This document shows positions 27,924-35,789 of a DNA stretch of 64,000 nucleotides, piece after piece. The position numbers were made by a program, and so were the translations under genes. Each line of letters starts with the position of its first letter. Within the stretch, counting starts at the first letter, position 1. Source of the stretch: Stackebrandtia endophytica (lineage in GTDB: Bacteria > Actinomycetota > Actinomycetes > Mycobacteriales > Micromonosporaceae); the NCBI RefSeq assembly GCF_006716355.1, contig NZ_VFOW01000001.1, positions 1,860,001-1,924,000 on the forward strand. The letters are read 5' to 3'. The notes beneath the pieces were generated by a model. The model searched no databases and was not told where the DNA came from. It saw only the letters and a list, made by a program, of their open reading frames with translations.

Positions 27924-28523
27924 ATGACCGTTTACACACTTCCCGACCTCACCTACGACTACGGTTCGCTCGAACCGGCCATGTCGGGTGACATCCTGGA
28001 GCTTCACCACAGCAAGCACCACGCCGCCTATGTCAAGGGCGCCAACGAGACCCTCGACCGGTTGGCCGAGGCTCGGGAGAACAACGACTACACCGGGCTG
28101 GTCGGTCTGGAGAAGACCATGGCGTTCAACCTCTCCGGACACGTCCTGCACTCCATCTTCTGGAACAACCTGTCCCCCGAGGGCGGCGGCCGCCCCGAAG
28201 GCGAACTGGCCGCCGCGATCGACGAGCACCTCGGCGGGTTCGACAAGTTCTCGGCGCAACTGTCGGCAGCCACCACCGGTGTGCAGGGTTCGGGCTGGGG
28301 AGTGCTGGCCTGGGAACCACTCGGCCAACGATTGACGATCGAGCAGGTGTACGACCACCACGGCAACGTCGGCCAGGGCACCACCCCGCTGCTGGTCTTC
28401 GACGCCTGGGAACACGCCTACTACCTCCAGTACCGCAACGTGCGACCCGACTACGTGCAGCGCCTGTGGGACCTGGTGAACTGGCAGGACGTCACCACCC
28501 GATTCGACGCTGCCCGCGCCTGA
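27924..28523 (+). CDS. Iron/manganese superoxide dismutase
   Basis: A 199-residue cytoplasmic SOD that converts superoxide to oxygen and hydrogen peroxide. Metal ligands are H28 (LHHSKHH), H76 (LHSIFW), D160 and H164 ([11 protein letters not shown]). The metal, iron or manganese, cannot be settled by eye. The Nur-type palindrome upstream suggests the iron type, expressed when nickel is scarce and a nickel SOD cannot be made. A small hypothetical gene starts one base after its stop codon. Confidence 0.95.
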   Translation: MTVYTLPDLTYDYGSLEPAMSGDILELHHSKHHAAYVKGANETLDRLAEARENNDYTGLVGLEKTMAFNLSGHVLHSIFWNNLSPEGGGRPEGELAAAIDEHLGGFDKFSAQLSAATTGVQGSGWGVLAWEPLGQRLTIEQVYDHHGNVGQGTTPLLVFDAWEHAYYLQYRNVRPDYVQRLWDLVNWQDVTTRFDAARA

Positions 28524-28524
28524 C

Positions 28525-28800
28525 GTGATCGATCGACCCAGCCCGTTCGAAGCGGCACAACGCGCCGCCGGGGTCCTGGCGGCTCGGCACCGTGGCGACC
28601 TCCACGGTGCCGAGGCGTTGCTGGCGTCGTTCCCCGACGAGGCCAGCAAGACCCGAGGGTTCTATCTGCTGGCCCAACTGTCGCTGTCGTTGGTGTGCGA
28701 GCAGACCGGCCAGACGTTCGGCGAACTGATCCAGGAACTGTCGACCCACCTGGGACAGGCCGACGGCTCACTCGAGCCGCCCGACGCTCCCGACCGGTGA
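28525..28800 (+). CDS. Small hypothetical protein
   Basis: A 91-residue mostly helical protein starting at GTG one base after the sod stop. It contains a central KTRGFYLLAQLSLSLVCEQTGQTFGELIQEL helix pair and an acidic tail. There is no signal or membrane segment. It is probably co-transcribed with sod. Family not recognised. Confidence 0.6.
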   Translation: MIDRPSPFEAAQRAAGVLAARHRGDLHGAEALLASFPDEASKTRGFYLLAQLSLSLVCEQTGQTFGELIQELSTHLGQADGSLEPPDAPDR

Positions 28801-28842
28801 ACCCGCCCAGCGTTGACCGGGTAGGCAAGGCAGAATGTACGG

Positions 28843-29361
28843 GTGAGCGCACGTCGAGGCCCCAGCGGCCAAGGACCGCGAGGCGGCCGACCGGATCGAG
28901 GTAGAAGCCGCCGACCGTCGTCGACCCGAAGTCGTGCTCGGGCCGCCACGGCGAAGCGGACCACCCCCAAGATCCGCCGCATCCGGTTCAAGGCGCCGTG
29001 GCGCATGTCGGGCCGCACCGCCGTCATCGCGCTGGTCCTGTCGGCATTGGCACTGTCGTATGCCTACCCGGTCCGGACCTACCTGGAGCAGCGCGCCGAC
29101 ATCAACGAGCTGCGCGATTCGCAGGCCACCCAAGCCGACCGGATCGCCGAACTCGAAGCCGAGCGCGCAAAGTGGGAGGACCCCGAGTACGTTCGCGCCC
29201 AAGCCCGGGAACGACTGCTGCTGGTCAAGCCGGGGGAACAATTGATCATCATCATCGACGACCCCGAGGGTGCGGCCGCCGACGCCGGTCAGACGCCCGA
29301 CCCGGGGCCACAGGACACCTGGTACGAGGACCTGTGGGAAGGCTTCAAGGACTCTCAGTGA
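28843..29361 (+). CDS. ftsB: FtsB/DivIC-type septum formation initiator
   Basis: A 172-residue bitopic membrane protein of the divisome. The first 55 residues are Arg/Ser-rich and cytoplasmic, a membrane helix follows (about 58-77), then a coiled coil (YLEQRADINELRDSQATQAD) and the conserved YVRAQARERLLLVKPGE motif. An acidic C-terminal tail ends the protein. FtsB links FtsQ and FtsL at the septum. The stop overlaps the GTG start of the DUF501 gene, and the ftsB - DUF501 - ppx order is conserved in actinobacteria. Confidence 0.92.
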   Translation: MSARRGPSGQGPRGGRPDRGRSRRPSSTRSRARAATAKRTTPKIRRIRFKAPWRMSGRTAVIALVLSALALSYAYPVRTYLEQRADINELRDSQATQADRIAELEAERAKWEDPEYVRAQARERLLLVKPGEQLIIIIDDPEGAAADAGQTPDPGPQDTWYEDLWEGFKDSQ

Positions 29362-29876
29362 CCTCACTCTCCGATTCCGACCGCGACGCCGTCACCGAAC
29401 AGTTGGGGCGGCCGCCCCGTTCGGTCAACGCGGTGGCCTTCCGGTGTCCCTGCGGCAATCCCGCCGTCACCGAGACCCTGCCACGCCTGGCCGACGGCAC
29501 TCCGTTTCCCACGACGTACTACCTGACCTGCCCGAAGGCGTCCTCCGCAGTCGGTCGCCTCGAAGGCGGCGGTCTGATGCGTGAGATGACGGAACGGCTG
29601 GCCACCGACCCGGACCTGGCCGAGCGGTACCGCGCCGCGCATGAGGCGTATCTGCGGCAGCGGACGAAACTGGGCGAGGTCCCCGAGATCGAGGGGGTCT
29701 CCGCCGGCGGGATGCCCGATCGGGTCAAGTGCCTGCACGTCCACCTGGCGCACAGTCTGGCCGCCGGTGAGGGCGTCAACCCGTTCGGGGACGAGACCCG
29801 CGAGGCCATCGGCTCGTGGTGGGCCGACGGACCGTGCGTGTCCCCCGAGCCCCAGGCATCCGAGGAGTCGTCATGA
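29358..29876 (+). CDS. DUF501 family protein
   Basis: A 172-residue protein of DUF501, found almost always between ftsB and ppx in actinobacteria. Two conserved cysteine pairs, FRCPCGNPAV and YLTCPKA, could bind a metal. The later segment GMPDRVKCLHVHLAHSLAAG is highly conserved in the family. It starts at GTG 29,358 inside the ftsB stop and overlaps ppx by four bases, giving a translationally coupled trio. The biochemical role is unknown. Confidence 0.93.
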   Translation: MTSLSDSDRDAVTEQLGRPPRSVNAVAFRCPCGNPAVTETLPRLADGTPFPTTYYLTCPKASSAVGRLEGGGLMREMTERLATDPDLAERYRAAHEAYLRQRTKLGEVPEIEGVSAGGMPDRVKCLHVHLAHSLAAGEGVNPFGDETREAIGSWWADGPCVSPEPQASEESS

Positions 29877-30787
29877 CCACCGTCGCCGCGATCGATTGCG
29901 GAACCAACTCGATCCGCCTGCTCATCTCCACCGATGGTCCACAGGGGCCGGTCGATGTGGTGCGGAAGATGGAGATCATCCGACTGGGCGAGGGCATCGA
30001 CACCACTGGCCGGATCTCCGCGGCGGCCCTGCAACGTACCGACACCGCGCTGGAGATCTACGGCCGCATCATCGCCAAACACCAACCCGACACAGTGCGC
30101 ATGGTGGCCACCAGCGCCACCCGGGACGCCGAGAACTCTGACGCGTTCGCCGACCTGGTCATGGCGCGGCTGGGCGTGAGCCCCGAGGTGATCAGCGGGG
30201 ATGAGGAGGCCCGACTGTCGTTCGCGGGTGCGGTCGCCGACCTCCCCGACGACGGACGGACCCGCCTGGTCGTCGACATCGGCGGCGGTTCGACCGAGTT
30301 CGTGCGGGGCGTTCGCCACTCCGACGCCGCCCACAGCGTCAACATCGGTTGTGTCCGCATGACCGAACGCCATTTGACCTCCGATCCGCCGACGGCCGAG
30401 CAGATCGCCGCCGCAGAATCGGACATCCTCGTCCACGTCGACACGGCGCTGGCCATTGTGGATCCCCGCGGTTTGGCGACCTCCCTGGTGGGGCTGGCCG
30501 GTTCGGTGACGACGGTGACCGCACTGGCGCTCGGTCTGGATTCGTATCAACCCGAACGCATCCACCACGCCGAGGTCACCTACGACCAGGTCGCGGAGGT
30601 GACCGACACCCTGCTGCGGCAGACCCGGCAGGAACGGTTGACCTCACCGGTCATGCACCCGGGCCGGGCCGATGTTATCGGTGCCGGCGCCCTGGTGCTG
30701 CGCACCATCATGGAGCGCGCCAAGGCCACCACCGTCACCGCCAGCGAGCACGACATCCTCGACGGGATCGCCGCGAGCATCCGATAG
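29873..30787 (+). CDS. ppx: Exopolyphosphatase/guanosine pentaphosphatase (Ppx/GppA)
   Basis: A 304-residue member of the ASKHA superfamily. The phosphate-binding loops are DCGTNSIRLL near the N-terminus and VDIGGGSTEF at about 139-148. The short length, without the C-terminal helical domains of the E. coli enzyme, is typical for actinobacteria. It hydrolyses inorganic polyphosphate or pppGpp in the cytoplasm. The start ATG overlaps the DUF501 stop by four bases. Confidence 0.94.
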   Translation: MTTVAAIDCGTNSIRLLISTDGPQGPVDVVRKMEIIRLGEGIDTTGRISAAALQRTDTALEIYGRIIAKHQPDTVRMVATSATRDAENSDAFADLVMARLGVSPEVISGDEEARLSFAGAVADLPDDGRTRLVVDIGGGSTEFVRGVRHSDAAHSVNIGCVRMTERHLTSDPPTAEQIAAAESDILVHVDTALAIVDPRGLATSLVGLAGSVTTVTALALGLDSYQPERIHHAEVTYDQVAEVTDTLLRQTRQERLTSPVMHPGRADVIGAGALVLRTIMERAKATTVTASEHDILDGIAASIR

Positions 30788-30797
30788 CGGAGGCTTC

Positions 30798-31631
30798 ATG
30801 GAACTCCCCGAGCCGGTGCGCGCCCTGTTGGGCGCATCGATCGAACCGCTGACCGGGTACGGTGCGAGTCGGGTGTATCGCGGCAACGGACTGGTCGCCA
30901 AGGTCGGCCCGGGTGCCGCCGCCGAACGACACGTGTTGACGCGGTTGGCGCCGCTGCCGATCGAGACGCCCGAATCGGTGGCCGACGGCGAGGGCTGGAT
31001 CGTCATGGCCGAGGTCGCTGACACCGCCGACCGGATCTGGCCGCTGCCCGAACTGGTCGAACTACTCGATGACCTGGCGGCCCTGCACGACTCCCACCAG
31101 GCCCACCCCGCGTTGACCGGTCCGTTGGCGGTCTCACTCGTGGAGTACTTCGAGCGCCTCGCCGGCTACGGCGACGCCACCGGACTTCCCGAGCGGCTAC
31201 GTGCCGCGCTCGCGGCGCCTCAACACCTGATCGCTCTGCTGGAAGCCGAGCCGGTCACCCTGGTGCACGGGGATCCCTATCCCCGGAACATCCTCCGACC
31301 GGCGGCCGGGCGTCGCGTGTGGATCGATTGGGAGGACTCACTGGCCGGTCCGGCGGCGCTCGACGTCGCCGCCTGGGCCATGGAGGGTCCGTGGGGATCA
31401 GGCAGCTCCATCTACGGTCCGGCGGCGCTCGACCATTATCTGGCGCGCCGTCGCGCCCCGGTGGAACGCCGCCGGTTCTCGTTGGCGGTCGACGCGGCGA
31501 GCATCCTGCTCACGCCGAGCCAGAACCTGACGGAGTTGGCCGACAGCCGGGGCTCGGGTGCGGTGGCAGCCTTCGTCGCCGACCGCTTGGCCGCGCTCGA
31601 TCGGCTGGCGGACAACGGCTTCTCAAGGTGA
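30798..31631 (+). CDS. Aminoglycoside phosphotransferase-fold kinase
   Basis: A 277-residue member of the APH/choline kinase fold. The catalytic loop is VHGDPYPRN (about 155-163) and the metal-binding loop is WIDWED (about 175-180). The N-terminal lobe carries VAKVGPG with the ATP-binding lysine. Such proteins phosphorylate small molecules, and the substrate here cannot be predicted. The ATG has CGGAGG five bases upstream and lies 10 bases after ppx, so it may be the last gene of that operon. Confidence 0.87.
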   Translation: MELPEPVRALLGASIEPLTGYGASRVYRGNGLVAKVGPGAAAERHVLTRLAPLPIETPESVADGEGWIVMAEVADTADRIWPLPELVELLDDLAALHDSHQAHPALTGPLAVSLVEYFERLAGYGDATGLPERLRAALAAPQHLIALLEAEPVTLVHGDPYPRNILRPAAGRRVWIDWEDSLAGPAALDVAAWAMEGPWGSGSSIYGPAALDHYLARRRAPVERRRFSLAVDAASILLTPSQNLTELADSRGSGAVAAFVADRLAALDRLADNGFSR

Positions 31632-31903
31632 CGGTCGGTACTCGGCGGCGAGGATGCGGTATCCGTCGATCTCGCCGGTAGCCACCGAGCCCGAAATAAC
31701 ATCCACTATAGATTCAACTTCTGGGCACAGGCCTCGACTCGTCGGCAACAAACGATCATCTGCCCATGGATATTTACAGCCGTAACTACTATGTTGGTCA
31801 AAGCGATGCCGGCTCGCGTCGGCCTCGCGAGCGGACCCTCGCAACGGTCAGCCCGATTATCCCCCAGGGCATGACCGTACGCTCCACCACCATTGGAGGA
31901 ATC
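31632..31903 (+). promoter_or_regulatory. Leader region of the RiPP locus
   Basis: This 272-base region precedes the first precursor peptide. AT-richer patches with TATAGAT near 31,709 and TATGTT near 31,791 are possible -10 elements, but neither has a convincing -35 partner. Just before the start codon is a perfect GGAGGA ribosome site. A minus-strand frame here shows no family features. Confidence 0.4.
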
Positions 31904-32029
31904 ATGGAAAAGAAGAAGAGCCCCAACAAGTCCAACCTCGATTCCATGCTGGGCAGCATCGAACGCAAGGTGCCGGCCGCCAAACCAGCCAGCGTGACCT
32001 GCAGGAACTGGTACTGCTCCCCCATGTAG
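31904..32029 (+). CDS. RiPP precursor peptide A (41 aa)
   Basis: A 41-residue peptide starting MEKKKSPNKS, with a helical, charged leader (DSMLGSIERKVP) and a C-terminal core-like segment TCRNWYCSPM. The last 12 residues contain Ser, Thr and two Cys, the residues used by lanthipeptide synthetases. GGAGGA lies four bases before the ATG. A paralogue begins 195 bases downstream and the two are nearly identical over the first 30 residues. A LanM-type dehydratase gene follows. I infer that the leader guides the synthetase and that the segment around C-x-x-W-Y-C is modified. No standard cleavage site such as GG is visible. Confidence 0.85.
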   Translation: MEKKKSPNKSNLDSMLGSIERKVPAAKPASVTCRNWYCSPM

Positions 32030-32224
32030 GACGCTGAGTTCGAGGTCGTCGGGCGCAGCCGGCGGGTGTCTCGACGGAAACCGATCGGACCGCCGACACA
32101 AGGCGTATCCTCATCGGACTCACCGAGCAAACCGCCATGGGCCCGTCATGGCGAGTATCGTGGAGTCACCAGAACATCACGCGTGATTCAGATGTGGCGC
32201 CGCACAACTCCCCTCGGAGGAATC

Positions 32225-32344
32225 ATGGAAAAGAAGAAGAGCCCGAACAAGTCCAAGCTGGATTCCATGCTGGGCAGCGTAGAACGCAAGGTACCTGTGG
32301 CCAAGCCGGCCCTGAATTCCTGCGCAAGCTGGTACTGCGTCTAG
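32225..32344 (+). CDS. RiPP precursor peptide B (39 aa)
   Basis: A 39-residue paralogue of peptide A: 26 of the first 30 residues are the same. The core differs, ending NSCASWYCV. Both peptides share [S/T]-C-x-[N/S]-W-Y-C, so selection is acting on a C-terminal motif while the residues around it vary, which is the usual RiPP pattern. The ribosome site and start context (GGAGGAATCATGGAAAAG) are identical to those of peptide A, so the two genes arose by duplication. A strong hairpin follows nine bases after the stop. Confidence 0.85.
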   Translation: MEKKKSPNKSKLDSMLGSVERKVPVAKPALNSCASWYCV

Positions 32345-32352
32345 CTTGAACC

Positions 32353-32382
32353 CCCTCTCCCCGAGGGGACTCGGGGAGAGGG
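32353..32382 (+). terminator. Hairpin between precursor B and the synthetase (attenuator)
   Basis: 13-bp perfect arms (left arm CCCTCTCCCCGAG) with a GGGA loop. It can act as a partial terminator that gives more precursor than enzyme transcript, a common RiPP arrangement. Its right arm contains GGGGAGAGGG, which is also the only good Shine-Dalgarno for the ATG at 32,392, so the folded hairpin would hide that ribosome site. Confidence 0.75.
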
Positions 32383-32391
32383 TCATGCTTT

Positions 32392-34650
32392 ATGGACAGT
32401 GTTCTATGGAGGCCCGGGCCGTCGCGCATGTCACCGGCCGCCGCGAGCATCGCCGAAGCCGTCGCCGCCGGCCGATGCGGCGCGATGTTCCCTTCGGTGG
32501 CCACCCCGATCGAGGGACGTATCCGACCGGTACGGCGACTGGCGGGTCCTCACGATGCGGAGTTCGTAGCGGCCGCACTGTCGGCGCCGCAGTTTCGACC
32601 GGTGGTCGATGCGATCAAGCACGCAACCGCCTGGTGCGAGGCCACCGATGGCCACGACCTGGTGGCGACGGGGGTGTTGAGCATCGACAACGACGACCTG
32701 TTCGGTCCGCTGTTCACCGAACTGTTCACGGTGTGCGCCGCCAATCGAATATCCCAAGTCGATTCGTACTGTCACTCTCGTCTGCTGGGCTGGTTGACCT
32801 ACCTCGAATCGTTTCTCCAGCACCTACGTGCCGACCGGGGAGACCTGGCCGACCGCTTCGGGCTGGGCCAGACGATCGTATCGATCACCGCGCAGGACAA
32901 CGAAACCCACAACCGCGGACGGCGGGTCTTGAGACTGGCCGATGCCGGTGGCGTGACCGTGGCATACAAGGCGCGGCCCGCTGTAGGTGAGTCGATGTTT
33001 CTGTCGGACGACGGTTCGGTGTTCGAACTGGTCAACTCCCTTGTCGACGAACAAACCTCCGAGCTCCCGACACTGACCTGCCTGGCACGTGGAACGGACG
33101 CCGATTCCCGGCTGTGGCAGGAGTGGATCGAGCCGATGCAGCGGGAGCCGATCCTGCGCCGCGACGACGTGACGGTGAATGGCCCGGTGCTGCCGACGGC
33201 ACAGGCCCCGTTGTTCTGGAGCCGTGCCGGCGCGCTGGCCGCCGCCTCGATGGCTTTCGGAATCGGCGATCTCATCGAGGGCAACATCATCTGCGGACGC
33301 CGGGCCGGTGAAGTGCTGCCTCGTTACCACGTCGTCGATCTCGAAGTCTTTGGAAGTCACGTCGTTCGCCTGTCGGAGACCGGCTTGATCACCGGGCCCG
33401 GGCCGCTGCACCACGTCGGATTCGAAAGCCGACCGCGAGCCTGCACGGTGGATCCCCCAATGGTCTACTTTCGACATGACGACATGGCTCTGGTCCGTTC
33501 AGATCGTTCCTGGACACGGCAGACCACCGACACCGTCGTCTCCGATTCGGACGGCCGGTTCGGCTACGGCCAATACCTTCCCGACTTTATTCGTGGCGCC
33601 TTCGATCTGTGGGCGATACTGTGCCACCACCGCGATGAGATCGGCGCGGTCCTTTCGAATCGGTACGGCGACACCGCGGTGACTAGGGTTCTACCTCGTG
33701 AGACCGGCGACTACGCGCACGCTCTCGAACGGCTGCTCTTGGACGGTCAGGAACCTGCAGGACACTTCAACCGGGCCGAGCGTGAGCAGTTGCTAGCCGG
33801 CGACGTTCCCTACTTTCACGTCACCGCAGGCGATCCCGCTACACTGTACACACTGGATGGTCCGACCGGCGAGTCGCCGGACATCCGTTTCTTCGACACC
33901 GATGGCTGGGACCTCAGCGCCTTCGGCACGGTCATACGCGATGCCGTGCTGTTCGTGAAACCGACGTCACCCGACCGTGCCGCCGGGGTACGAACCGGTT
34001 ATCACGAAGTCGCCATCGATTGGACGGACGTCGATTCCCGGCTCATCTACATCTGGGATGACGACACCGTGCGACTACAGGTCACCGACCTCGACGACCC
34101 GACCGGGCTCGACGAGGTGTCGACACGGCTGCGCCGCATCGACCACGCCGACGCGACACTTCGTTCCGCCTGGGTCGAGAGCGGGAAGAAGGACGAGGAT
34201 CTCGCGACCCGGTTGGCACAACTGTGCGGCGAAGCGGCGCTCTGGCTGGAGTCCGTTGTGGATGAACACGGCTGGCCGACGGCCGCCATGGTGGGCGCCG
34301 AGGCTGCCGCAGCGGCGTGCCGACTTCTGCAACACATGGACGGATCATTCGATTTTCGACACCGTTGTCTGCGCGAGATGACCTCTGCGGCGCAGAACAA
34401 CGCCGTGCCGCTCGCCGACGTCGCCTACGTGACCGATGCCGTGCGCCTGTCGGAGGGACGACCTCAGCTGTACGGCACGAAGTTCGAACTGCGAAACGGC
34501 GAATTCCTCCCCGGTCGGCTGGCCGACCCCGACGGCGTCGACGCGCTGCGGGCCTCCATGGGGATGCCGCCGCTGGCCGAGTACGCCGAGAAGATCCGCC
34601 AACGCTTCGGACACACCATCACCTCACCCGCCGCTGGAGCCGCCCCGTGA
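32392..34650 (+). CDS. LanM-type dehydratase domain fused to DUF6624, no cyclase
   Basis: A 752-residue protein. Residues about 50-480 match the dehydratase half of class II lanthipeptide synthetases (DUF4135): HNRGRRV (173-179), AYKAR with K193, D293-L-I-E-G-N298, VVDLE (314-318), R432...RETGDY (436-441) and EQLLAGDVPYF (465-475). This half phosphorylates Ser/Thr with ATP and eliminates phosphate. Two positions differ from the usual motifs: the histidine of DLHxxN is Ile295, and the GDxH motif reads NETH. Where LanM has a zinc LanC cyclase, residues about 580-740 are a DUF6624 domain (HGWPTAAMVG, AYVTDAVRLSEGRPQLYGT, PPLAEY). Any rings would therefore form spontaneously, need another enzyme, or not form. 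The stop overlaps the next gene by four bases. An internal ATG at 32,428 is an alternative start. Confidence 0.85.
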   Translation: MDSVLWRPGPSRMSPAAASIAEAVAAGRCGAMFPSVATPIEGRIRPVRRLAGPHDAEFVAAALSAPQFRPVVDAIKHATAWCEATDGHDLVATGVLSIDNDDLFGPLFTELFTVCAANRISQVDSYCHSRLLGWLTYLESFLQHLRADRGDLADRFGLGQTIVSITAQDNETHNRGRRVLRLADAGGVTVAYKARPAVGESMFLSDDGSVFELVNSLVDEQTSELPTLTCLARGTDADSRLWQEWIEPMQREPILRRDDVTVNGPVLPTAQAPLFWSRAGALAAASMAFGIGDLIEGNIICGRRAGEVLPRYHVVDLEVFGSHVVRLSETGLITGPGPLHHVGFESRPRACTVDPPMVYFRHDDMALVRSDRSWTRQTTDTVVSDSDGRFGYGQYLPDFIRGAFDLWAILCHHRDEIGAVLSNRYGDTAVTRVLPRETGDYAHALERLLLDGQEPAGHFNRAEREQLLAGDVPYFHVTAGDPATLYTLDGPTGESPDIRFFDTDGWDLSAFGTVIRDAVLFVKPTSPDRAAGVRTGYHEVAIDWTDVDSRLIYIWDDDTVRLQVTDLDDPTGLDEVSTRLRRIDHADATLRSAWVESGKKDEDLATRLAQLCGEAALWLESVVDEHGWPTAAMVGAEAAAAACRLLQHMDGSFDFRHRCLREMTSAAQNNAVPLADVAYVTDAVRLSEGRPQLYGTKFELRNGEFLPGRLADPDGVDALRASMGMPPLAEYAEKIRQRFGHTITSPAAGAAP

Positions 34651-35789
34651 ACTGGACCGAGATCGCCGACGGCTGGAACCGAGCGCACATCGTCACCTCC
34701 ACGGCACCGAGCTTCGCCCCCGAGTACGTCTTCTCGGTGATCCGCGACGCCTGCGTGCCGTTCGCACGGGGGATGCGACACTTCGCCCTGCCGGCGCTGA
34801 CATTCGAGGCCGACGGACACCCGATGACCGCGCCCGGTGGGTTGTTGCCCTCCAACGACGACGGTTCGATGTCGGAATACCGCACCAGGATGAGCGGCCA
34901 CGCCCGAACCTGGCGGCTGTGTCTGACGGAGCCGCTGTTCACCGATTATCGGCTCTGGTCACAGGTCCGCGATCTGCTGATGCCACTGTGGCGGACCGAG
35001 GTCGGGCTTCCGGTACTCGCGGTGGCCTCCGAGCTGATCGCCGCCCAGGGCCCCGTGCGGGTCTGCGACGCCGAGACCACTCACATCGGACTGATCGTGA
35101 CGCTGTCGGGCAGCATGACACTCCATAATGGTGATACCACGCGGCGAGTTGAGGCCGGTGACGTGGTTCACCTGGCCGATAGCGGCCCGGCGACCCTGCA
35201 CACCGACGATTCCTGTCTGGTGCTGCGATTGCGGGTACCGACCGGGCGTCGGCTCCCCGCGACCGAGGCGTTGAAGGTGCTCACCGACGTCATCGCGGCA
35301 GATGCGATGGAGGCTGCCGAACCGGTGCCGCAGCCGCTGTTTCCGCCGCCGGTACGTGGCCGGGAGCTGCTGCTCGAGACCTCCGAAGCCAAGGAGCGGC
35401 CACCGCACCGAGACGACTTCGTGGCCAGGGCTCGACAACTGGCTCATCTGTGGTGGGCGGGCCGTGCCAGCGCGGCAGGTCTAGACCCCGCCCCCGAGCC
35501 GGGGGAACCACACCCGCTCGCGTCGGAGGACCTGGTGCGGCTTGACGCGCCGATTCTCGTGGCGTCGGGGCTCGAACCCGATACCGACCTGTGGTCGGTC
35601 AACGGGATGGTGTTCACCGTTCGCGGGCCGACCCCCGATCGGATCCTGCAACTGTTGCGTACCAACGAGATCGTATCGGTCGACTGGCTGTGCCGCGACG
35701 AGGACGGACACGACAACGGTGCCGAACCACTAGTCAACCGACTGCATGCGCTGCGCGCTGTCAAGCTCGTCGAGGAGGCCCGGGCATGA
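34647..35789 (+). CDS. JmjC/cupin-like protein without an iron site (pseudo-oxygenase)
   Basis: A 380-residue protein with a cupin core at about 130-205 (GLIVTLSGSMTLHNGDTTRRVEAGDVVHLADSGPATLH) and a C-terminal winged-helix-like domain at about 285-380. Aligned on the shared LSG strand with the next gene product, the HxD iron ligands fall on Ala and Thr here and the distal histidine is not conserved, so iron catalysis is unlikely. I infer a scaffold or substrate-binding partner of the active oxygenase encoded next. It starts at GTG inside the synthetase stop and overlaps the next gene by four bases, giving strict coupling of three modification proteins. Confidence 0.7.
   Translation: MNWTEIADGWNRAHIVTSTAPSFAPEYVFSVIRDACVPFARGMRHFALPALTFEADGHPMTAPGGLLPSNDDGSMSEYRTRMSGHARTWRLCLTEPLFTDYRLWSQVRDLLMPLWRTEVGLPVLAVASELIAAQGPVRVCDAETTHIGLIVTLSGSMTLHNGDTTRRVEAGDVVHLADSGPATLHTDDSCLVLRLRVPTGRRLPATEALKVLTDVIAADAMEAAEPVPQPLFPPPVRGRELLLETSEAKERPPHRDDFVARARQLAHLWWAGRASAAGLDPAPEPGEPHPLASEDLVRLDAPILVASGLEPDTDLWSVNGMVFTVRGPTPDRILQLLRTNEIVSVDWLCRDEDGHDNGAEPLVNRLHALRAVKLVEEARA

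Noticed and set aside
31623-31844. Minus-strand 73-codon frame before the RiPP precursors
   Set aside because: The C-terminal part looks vaguely protein-like (GYRILAAEYR), but there is no ribosome site or family match and it overlaps the probable promoter.
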